In this document: positions 1-4,835 of the stretch, in pieces
Layout: every line of letters begins with the position of its first letter
Numbering within the stretch: the stretch's first letter is position 1
Source of the DNA: Paracoccaceae bacterium
Lineage (GTDB): Bacteria > Pseudomonadota > Alphaproteobacteria > Rhodobacterales > Rhodobacteraceae
Direction of reading: 5' to 3'
DNA: 6,881 nucleotides
Assembly: GCA_013214715.1 (NCBI GenBank)
Contig: JABSSB010000024.1
Location: 8,459 to 15,339, forward strand
Program-made: the position numbers and the translations under genes
Notes under the pieces: model-generated
The model's database searches: none
Told to the model about the DNA's origin: nothing
Seen by the model: only the letters and a program-made list of their open reading frames with translations

Positions 1-822
1 TGGGGCGCGCCGATTCTGGACCTTTTGGACGGGCTTCGGGCGTTGCGTGATCAGGCCTTGCTGGTCTCCCTGTCCGGTGCGGCGGGCACCTCGTCGCAGC
101 TTGGGCCTGACCCCGCTGCGCTACGCGCCGCTTTGGGGCAGGCGCTGGGATTGGGTGATCCGGGGCGCAGTTGGCACGTGGACCGCCGGCCCGTGCTGCT
201 CATCGCCGACTGGCTGGCACAGGTCACACTGTGCCTTGGTCGGATGGGCGCCGATGTCACCGCTCATAGCCGCACCGAATTGGCGGAAGTTCACCTTCGC
301 GCAACCGGGGCCTCTTCCACCATGCCGCAAAAGCAAAACCCGGTCCCGGCCGAAGCGCTTGTGGCCTTGGCGCGCATGGCGACGGGTCTGATGGGCGTGA
401 TGCAGGGGGCTAGCCTGACCACACACCAACGCGACGGGGCTGCTTGGCTTTCCGAATGGATGGCCTTGCCCCAGATCGTTCTGGGCGCAGGCTCTGCCGC
501 GCAGACGGCACGCGGGCTGGTGGATGGGCTGGCGCCCAATACGCCGCAGATGGTTGGCGCGCTGGAAATGACCGATGGGCTGATCCACGCCGAAGCGCTG
601 AGCTTTGCGCTCGCCGCGCTGATGCCGCGCCCGGAGGCGCAGGCCAAAGTCAAAGCGCTGTGCGCCGAGGCGCGCGATATGCGCCAAAACTTGGCCGATC
701 TGGCACAGCGTGAGTTCCCCGAGCTTGATATCGCCACCCTGTTCGACCCGGCGCAGCAAATGGGGCAGGCTCCACAAGCCGCGCGCCAGTTTGCGATTGC
801 CGCGCGGGACGCGCTGTCATGA
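1..822 (+). CDS. pcaB: PcaB-like lyase (3-carboxy-cis,cis-muconate cycloisomerase family), 5'-truncated
   Basis: The frame is open from the left edge, so 273 C-terminal residues are visible and the real start lies outside the window. The product belongs to the class II fumarase/aspartase superfamily: the signature loop GASSTMPQKQNP (bases 307-342) carries the mobile-loop serines and the MPxKxNP core. Before it come an AAGT segment and a WHVDR motif; after it come HQRDGAAW and a C-terminal LFDPAQQMG segment, an order I recognise from PcaB rather than adenylosuccinate lyase or argininosuccinate lyase. Known PcaB cyclises 3-carboxy-cis,cis-muconate to a muconolactone in the cytoplasmic protocatechuate branch of the beta-ketoadipate pathway. 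The C-terminus looks complete. The remaining catalytic regions, and any pcaGHCD neighbours, lie upstream and unseen, so the exact substrate is an inference from family. The stop overlaps the next start by four bases (ATGA). Confidence 0.8.
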   Translation, partial: WGAPILDLLDGLRALRDQALLVSLSGAAGTSSQLGPDPAALRAALGQALGLGDPGRSWHVDRRPVLLIADWLAQVTLCLGRMGADVTAHSRTELAEVHLRATGASSTMPQKQNPVPAEALVALARMATGLMGVMQGASLTTHQRDGAAWLSEWMALPQIVLGAGSAAQTARGLVDGLAPNTPQMVGALEMTDGLIHAEALSFALAALMPRPEAQAKVKALCAEARDMRQNLADLAQREFPELDIATLFDPAQQMGQAPQAARQFAIAARDALS

Positions 823-2018
823 ACCCGTCTGTCGTCTTCATCCTGATCACCATGCTGCTGGACGCAATGGGGATCGGATTGATCGTGCCGGTCATGCCCG
901 ACCTGATCCGAGACGTTCAGGGCGGAGATCTGGCGCAGGCCGCGCTTTGGGGCGGGGTTCTGTCCACGGTCTTTGCCGTGATGCAGTTTCTCTTCAGCCC
1001 GCTTCTGGGCAGCCTGTCGGATCGCTATGGCCGGCGGCCCGTGCTTTTGGTGTCGATGGCGGTGATGGCGGTGGATTACGTCATCATGGCGATTGCCGGC
1101 TCGATCTTCTGGCTGCTGATCGGGCGCGTGATCGGCGGGATCACCGCCGCCACAGGCGCCACGGGCAATGCCTACATGGCTGACATCTCCCCGCCAGAGA
1201 AAAAGGCTGCCAATTTTGGCCTGATCGGCGCGGCCTTTGGGTTGGGCTTTGTGCTGGGGCCGCTGATTGGCGGGCTTTTGGCGCAATATGGCACCCGCGC
1301 GCCGTTTTGGGCGGCGGCAGGGCTGACGGCGCTGAACTTTGTGTTCGGCTATTTCGTCTTGCGCGAAACCGTCACCGACAAGACGCGCCGCAGCTTTTCG
1401 CTGCGCCGGGCGTTGCCCTGGGGGGCTTTGCTGCATGTGTCAAAGCTGCCCGCGATCCGTCCGCTGCTATGGGTCTATTTCATCTATTCGGTGGCGTTTT
1501 ACGTCTACCCGGCCGTCTGGTCCTATTTCTCGACCGAACGCTGGGGCTGGTCGCCCACGGTGATTGGCCTCTCCTTGGCTCTGTTCGGGATCACGATGGC
1601 GGTTGTACAAGGCGGCTTGATCCGGGTGCTTCTGCGCTATCTCGGCGACCGCCGCACAGTGGTGGCAGGGCATGTGTTTGACATGGGGACCTTTGGGCTG
1701 ATCGCCTTTATCAAAAGCGGCACGCTCGGCTTGATCCTGACGCCCATCGCCGCGCTTGGGGCGGTTATCACACCCGCCTTACAAGGCGTGATGTCACGCA
1801 TGGTGCCCGATGACGCACAGGGAGAGTTGCAGGGCGTTCTGACCTCGCTGCACGCGCTGGCGATGATTGTGGCGCCCTTGATGATGACGTCGATCTTTGC
1901 GTGGTTCATTCGCGACGACACACCCATCTATCTGCCCGGCGCGCCCTTCCTTTTGTCACTGGTTCTAATGGGGGTCTCGCTGCTGATCTTCCTGCGCGGC
2001 TCTCGCGGAATGTCGTAA
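819..2018 (+). CDS. TCR/Tet-family MFS transporter (TetA-like, substrate unknown)
   Basis: This 399-residue protein has the length and twelve-helix pattern of the Tet drug:H+ antiporters (DHA1 branch of MFS) in the inner membrane. Motif A, GSLSDRYGRRP (residues 64-74), lies in the loop after helix 2, and the helix-5 glycine/proline motif ending GPLIGG is at about 141-152. Against TetA(B) recalled from memory, the membrane aspartates D15, D84 and D285 match D15, D86 and D288. R70 and R101 match R72 and R103, Q261 matches Q264, and PALQGVMS is kept at 319-326. The histidine H257 is replaced by M260. An efflux role coupled to proton entry is therefore likely, but tetracycline as substrate is doubtful. 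The ATG overlaps the lyase stop, with a weak GGGA about 9 nt upstream, suggesting translational coupling; the pump may export an intermediate or toxic aromatic. That role is inference. Confidence 0.87.
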   Translation: MNPSVVFILITMLLDAMGIGLIVPVMPDLIRDVQGGDLAQAALWGGVLSTVFAVMQFLFSPLLGSLSDRYGRRPVLLVSMAVMAVDYVIMAIAGSIFWLLIGRVIGGITAATGATGNAYMADISPPEKKAANFGLIGAAFGLGFVLGPLIGGLLAQYGTRAPFWAAAGLTALNFVFGYFVLRETVTDKTRRSFSLRRALPWGALLHVSKLPAIRPLLWVYFIYSVAFYVYPAVWSYFSTERWGWSPTVIGLSLALFGITMAVVQGGLIRVLLRYLGDRRTVVAGHVFDMGTFGLIAFIKSGTLGLILTPIAALGAVITPALQGVMSRMVPDDAQGELQGVLTSLHALAMIVAPLMMTSIFAWFIRDDTPIYLPGAPFLLSLVLMGVSLLIFLRGSRGMS

Positions 2019-2055
2019 CGTGCTCCGGCCCATGCCGCTTTAAGACTTGATCCGC

Positions 2056-2085
2056 CGCGCTGCCCGCGCAACCGTGGGCAGCGCG
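2056..2085 (+). other. Intercistronic stem-loop upstream of the dehydrogenase gene
   Basis: Bases 2057-2065 (GCGCTGCCC) and 2076-2084 (GGGCAGCGC) are a perfect inverted repeat. An outer C-G pair (2056/2085) and three inner pairs, one of them G-U, extend it to a 13-bp stem closed by the loop CAAC. It lies 37 nt after the transporter stop and ends 6 nt before the Shine-Dalgarno sequence of the next gene. No T-run follows on either strand, so it is not a standard intrinsic terminator. It could be an mRNA-stabilising or processing hairpin, an attenuator, a Rho-related pause site, or a protein-binding site. The rest of the 2019-2103 gap shows no convincing promoter. Confidence 0.6.
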
Positions 2086-2091
2086 TGACAT

Positions 2092-2098
2092 GGGGGAG
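2092..2098 (+). promoter_or_regulatory. Ribosome binding site of the alcohol dehydrogenase
   Basis: The purine run GGGGGAG ends 5 nt before the ATG at 2104. It is the clearest Shine-Dalgarno sequence in front of any gene in the window and fixes that start. It sits directly after the stem-loop, so folding or protein binding there could affect its accessibility. Confidence 0.65.
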
Positions 2099-2103
2099 CG
2101 AAC

Positions 2104-3192
2104 ATGACCACCACAATCAAGGCGGCTGTCTGCCGGACATTCGGCGCGCCGCTCGAGATCGAAGAGGTGCAGCTGGCCGCGCCCCGCATGGGACAGGTCG
2201 AGGTCACACTGGATGCGGTGGCAATCTGCCATTCCGACATTTCCTATGCCGAAGGTGCCTGGGGCGGGCATTTGCCGGCTGTCTTCGGGCATGAGGCCGC
2301 CGGGCGCATCACCGGCATGGGCGACGGGGTCACGGGCTTTGCCGAAGGGGATGCGGTGGTGGTCACGCTGATCCGCTCCTGCGGGACATGCCCGACCTGC
2401 GCCAGCGGGCGACCCACGATCTGCGAAACGCGGTTTGATCAGGTCTCTCACCCGCTGACGGATGCAGATGGCGCGGCGGTCAATCAGGCGATGGATTGCG
2501 GGGCCTTTGCCGAAAAGGTCGTGGTTGATGCCCGTCAGATCGTGAAAATCCCGGCCGAGATGCCGCGGGATGTGGCGGCTTTGCTCTCTTGCGGCGTGAT
2601 CACGGGCGTGGGCGCGGCGGTCAACGCGGCAGGTATTCGCGCCGGTCAGGACGTGGTGGTGATCGGCGCAGGCGGCGTTGGGCTGAACGCGATCCAGGGC
2701 GCCCGCATCGCCGGAGCGCGGCGCATCGTGGCTGTGGACATGACCGAAGAGAAACTGGCCATCGCCAAGGAGTTCGGTGCCACGGACGGCGTTCTGGCCA
2801 CCGAAAAATCGCCCTGGCGTGGCGCCATGAAAGCGATGGGGCGCGGCGCGGATGTGGTTCTGGTCACCGTGGGGGCCATTCCCGCCATCGAACAATCGCT
2901 GCGCTATCTGGGACGGGGCGGCAAAGCGGTGCTGATCGGCATGCCCCATGGCGGTGCGAAGGCCGAAATTGAGCCTGTCATCCTCGCCGCTGTCGGTCAG
3001 GGCATGATCGGATCCAAGATGGGCGACGTGGTGATCCAGCGCGATATCCCTTGGATGGTAGACCTGTATAAACAGGGTCGGCTGAAGCTGGATGAACTGA
3101 TTTCGGCCCGCTGGCGGCTGGACCAGGTCAATGAAGCCATCGCCGACACCAAAACCGGCAGCGCCAAGCGCAACGTGATCATTTTTGACTGA
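2104..3192 (+). CDS. Zinc-dependent alcohol dehydrogenase, class III-like MDR family
   Basis: The 362-residue product is a full-length medium-chain dehydrogenase/reductase. The N-terminal GroES-like half carries the catalytic-zinc ligands C42 (in AICHSD), H63-E64 (in GHEAAG) and C163 (in LSCGVITG). It also carries the four structural-zinc cysteines C93, C96, C99 and C107. The Rossmann half has GAGGVG at 188-193 and D212 at the end of the second strand, which predicts NAD(H) rather than NADP(H). The ITGVGA, AIQGARIAGA and KEFGAT segments resemble class III alcohol dehydrogenases (S-(hydroxymethyl)glutathione dehydrogenase type). Glutathione-linked substrates cannot be assumed, so the alcohol or hydroxy acid is unknown. 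It probably acts in the cytoplasm. It is 23 bp ahead of the enolase-family gene and likely co-transcribed with it, suggesting consecutive steps of one catabolic route (inference). Confidence 0.92.
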   Translation: MTTTIKAAVCRTFGAPLEIEEVQLAAPRMGQVEVTLDAVAICHSDISYAEGAWGGHLPAVFGHEAAGRITGMGDGVTGFAEGDAVVVTLIRSCGTCPTCASGRPTICETRFDQVSHPLTDADGAAVNQAMDCGAFAEKVVVDARQIVKIPAEMPRDVAALLSCGVITGVGAAVNAAGIRAGQDVVVIGAGGVGLNAIQGARIAGARRIVAVDMTEEKLAIAKEFGATDGVLATEKSPWRGAMKAMGRGADVVLVTVGAIPAIEQSLRYLGRGGKAVLIGMPHGGAKAEIEPVILAAVGQGMIGSKMGDVVIQRDIPWMVDLYKQGRLKLDELISARWRLDQVNEAIADTKTGSAKRNVIIFD

Positions 3193-3215
3193 CCTCCTGC
3201 AAGCCGGGACGGGAC

Positions 3216-4457
3216 ATGCCTATGAAACTCGCTGATCTTGATATTATCGTCACCGCACCGCCCGCGCCGGGCTGGGGCGGGCGCTATTGGATATTGGTCA
3301 AGCTGACCACCGATACCGGCCTTGTTGGCTGGGGAGAGGTCTATGCCGCCTCGGTCGGGCCTGAGGCCATGACTCATGTGATCCGCGATGTCTTTGCCCG
3401 GCACATGGAGGGCGAGAACCCCGAAAATATCGAGCTGATGTTTCGCCGCGCCTATTCCTCGGGCTTCACACAGCGCCCCGATCTGACCGTGATGGGCGCC
3501 TTTTCGGGGTTAGAGATCGCCTGTTGGGATATCCTCGGCAAGGATCGCGGGCGTCCGGTCTATGCTCTGATCGGCGGGCGGATGAATGACCGTATCCGCT
3601 GCTATTCCTACCTTTACCCGATGCCGCATCACCCGATGCCGGATTTCTGGGTGTCGCCCCAAATGGCCGCAGAAGCAGCGGCAGATCTGGTGACGCGGGG
3701 CTTCACCGCCGTCAAATTCGACCCCGCCGGGCCTTACACGATGCGCGGCGGACATATGCCCGCCATGTCCGACATCTCAACCTCGGTGGCGTTCTGCAAA
3801 GCCATCCGGGAGGCAGTTGGCGACAGGGCCGATCTATTGTTCGGCACGCATGGGCAGTTTTCAACCGCCGGGGCCATTCGGCTTGGCCAAGCCATCGCGC
3901 CCTATCGGCCTCTGTGGTTCGAAGAGCCGATTCCCCCCGACGCGGTCGAGGAGATGACCAAGGTCGCCCGAGCCGTGCCAATCCCCGTCGCCACCGGAGA
4001 ACGACTGACCACCAAAGCCGAATTTGCTCCTGTCCTGCGCTCTGGCGCAGCAACGATCCTGCAGCCCGCCCTTGGGCGGTCGGGCGGGATCTGGGAAACC
4101 GGCAAGATCGCTGCGATGGCCGAAGTCTACAATGCCCAGCTTGCCCCGCATCTTTACGCCGGGCCGGTGGAATGGGCCGCCAACCTGCATCTGGCCACGG
4201 CGATCCCCAATCTGCTGATGGCCGAAACCATCGAAACCCCGTTCCATGACGCGCTGATCAAAGGGACGATCCGGGTTGAAGATGGATTTGTATCGCTCTC
4301 CGAAACCCCCGGCCTTGGCATCGAGGTCGACGAAGAACTGGCCCGCACCCATCCCTATAGCAGCGATGGATTGCATCTGCAGATGCAGGAGGCGCCGTGT
4401 GACTATGTGAATGGCAATGCCTTTGAAGGGGGCGCGCCGGCACCTGCCAAGGAGTGA
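3216..4457 (+). CDS. Mandelate racemase/muconate lactonizing enzyme family (enolase superfamily) protein
   Basis: This 413-residue protein has the N-terminal capping domain (GLVGWGE at 35-41, SGLEIACWDILGK at 97-109) and the C-terminal barrel of the MR/MLE group. Such enzymes abstract the proton alpha to a carboxylate, usually as sugar-acid dehydratases, racemases or cycloisomerases. Visible active-site elements are K167 and D169 (KFD, strand 2), H212, metal ligands E236 (WFEEP) and E262 (GER), and H312 (APHLYAGP). Against E. coli galactonate dehydratase DgoD, recalled from memory, a constant offset of 27 aligns these. It puts G210 at the first metal-ligand Asp (D183) and A285 at the dyad Asp (D258). 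The substrate cannot be assigned. Two in-frame ATGs, 3216 and 3222, are possible; each has a GGGA about 7 nt upstream, and I kept the longer form. The last codons AAG GAG also form a Shine-Dalgarno sequence for arsR. Confidence 0.88.
   Translation: MPMKLADLDIIVTAPPAPGWGGRYWILVKLTTDTGLVGWGEVYAASVGPEAMTHVIRDVFARHMEGENPENIELMFRRAYSSGFTQRPDLTVMGAFSGLEIACWDILGKDRGRPVYALIGGRMNDRIRCYSYLYPMPHHPMPDFWVSPQMAAEAAADLVTRGFTAVKFDPAGPYTMRGGHMPAMSDISTSVAFCKAIREAVGDRADLLFGTHGQFSTAGAIRLGQAIAPYRPLWFEEPIPPDAVEEMTKVARAVPIPVATGERLTTKAEFAPVLRSGAATILQPALGRSGGIWETGKIAAMAEVYNAQLAPHLYAGPVEWAANLHLATAIPNLLMAETIETPFHDALIKGTIRVEDGFVSLSETPGLGIEVDEELARTHPYSSDGLHLQMQEAPCDYVNGNAFEGGAPAPAKE
4372..4387. repeat. Perfect 16-bp palindrome upstream of arsR
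   Basis: TGCATCTGCAGATGCA is its own reverse complement. It lies inside the 3' part of the enolase-family gene (encoding part of LHLQMQ), about 100 bp before the likely arsR start. A dimeric winged-helix repressor would read such a site, so it is a candidate operator. It may equally be a coding coincidence; nothing else in the sequence decides this. Confidence 0.35.
4449..4454 (+). promoter_or_regulatory. Possible ribosome binding site for arsR inside the preceding gene
   Basis: AAGGAG is a near-perfect Shine-Dalgarno sequence formed by the final two sense codons of the enolase-family gene. It is 34 nt from the ATG at 4489, too far for normal use. It is 7 nt from an in-frame CTG at 4462. The match may be chance, since the bases also encode Lys-Glu. 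Confidence 0.3.
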
Positions 4458-4488
4458 CATTCTGCCCCCGGACACTCATATTGGCGCC

Positions 4489-4833
4489 ATGACACAAGAG
4501 GCAACCACAGCAGAACGTCCCGCCCACATGCCGGATAGCGGTGGCATGGCAGACAAAGCCGGTCAGGCGGCCAGCTTTCTGAAAACGCTTGGCCATGAAG
4601 GCCGGCTGATGATTCTGTGCCATCTGGGCGATGGAGAAAAAACCGTCAGCGAACTTGAGGCTCTTCTGGACATGCGGCAAGCCTCTGTGAGTCAGTTGCT
4701 GGCACGTCTGCGCGATGACGGCTTGGTCACGGCGCGACGCAATGGCAAACAGGTCCATTATGTGCTGGCCGACCACAAGACCGAGCAGATGATTGGATTG
4801 CTCTATTCGCTGTTCTGCGCGCCCGACGTCTGA
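4489..4833 (+). CDS. ArsR-family repressor, SqrR/BigR-like persulfide sensor
   Basis: The 114-residue product is a compact winged-helix ArsR/SmtB protein. A helix-turn-helix spans about residues 51-83 (KTVSELEALLDMRQASVSQLL onward), followed by a basic wing (ARRNGKQVHYVL). It lacks the CxC metal site of arsenic sensors. C44 (MILCHL) and C110 (SLFC) are exactly 66 residues apart, the same spacing as C41/C107 in SqrR and C42/C108 in BigR, which form a sulfur-bridged link under sulfide or persulfide stress and then release DNA. A role as reactive-sulfur-responsive repressor is therefore inferred; targets are unknown. The start is uncertain. ATG 4489 has no Shine-Dalgarno sequence (leaderless or coupled translation possible), CTG 4462 follows AAGGAG, and ATG 4546 would be shorter. 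Starting at 4489 places the cysteines closest to the SqrR numbering. The gene follows the enolase-family gene by 31 bp. Confidence 0.85.
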   Translation: MTQEATTAERPAHMPDSGGMADKAGQAASFLKTLGHEGRLMILCHLGDGEKTVSELEALLDMRQASVSQLLARLRDDGLVTARRNGKQVHYVLADHKTEQMIGLLYSLFCAPDV

Positions 4834-4835
4834 GA

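Noticed and set aside
25..27. TTG as the start of the lyase gene
   Set aside because: The frame is open to the left edge, and the visible part is about 60% of a PcaB protein, so the start is outside the window.
291..1436. Long minus-strand open frame (381 codons) under the lyase and transporter genes
   Set aside because: It is antisense to two well-recognised genes, rich in Arg/Ala/Ser/Gln with no domain, and is a normal by-product of high GC at third positions.
1906..2949. Minus-strand open frame (347 codons) under the alcohol dehydrogenase
   Set aside because: It is a His/Arg/Asp-rich shadow with no recognisable motif, opposite a gene with complete zinc and Rossmann motifs.
3164..3186. 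Short GCGC-CAA-GCGC stem followed by TTTTT at the end of the dehydrogenase gene, as an intrinsic terminator
   Set aside because: The stem is only 4 bp, the T-run is some ten bases away, and it lies inside coding sequence ahead of a co-oriented gene.
3193..3200. CCTCCTGC between dehydrogenase and enolase-family genes as an anti-Shine-Dalgarno control element
   Set aside because: It is too short and has no clear pairing partner at the next ribosome binding site.
4458..4488. SqrR/BigR-type AT-rich operator directly before arsR
   Set aside because: Reading the 31-bp gap I found no inverted repeat of the ATTC-spacer-GAAT kind.
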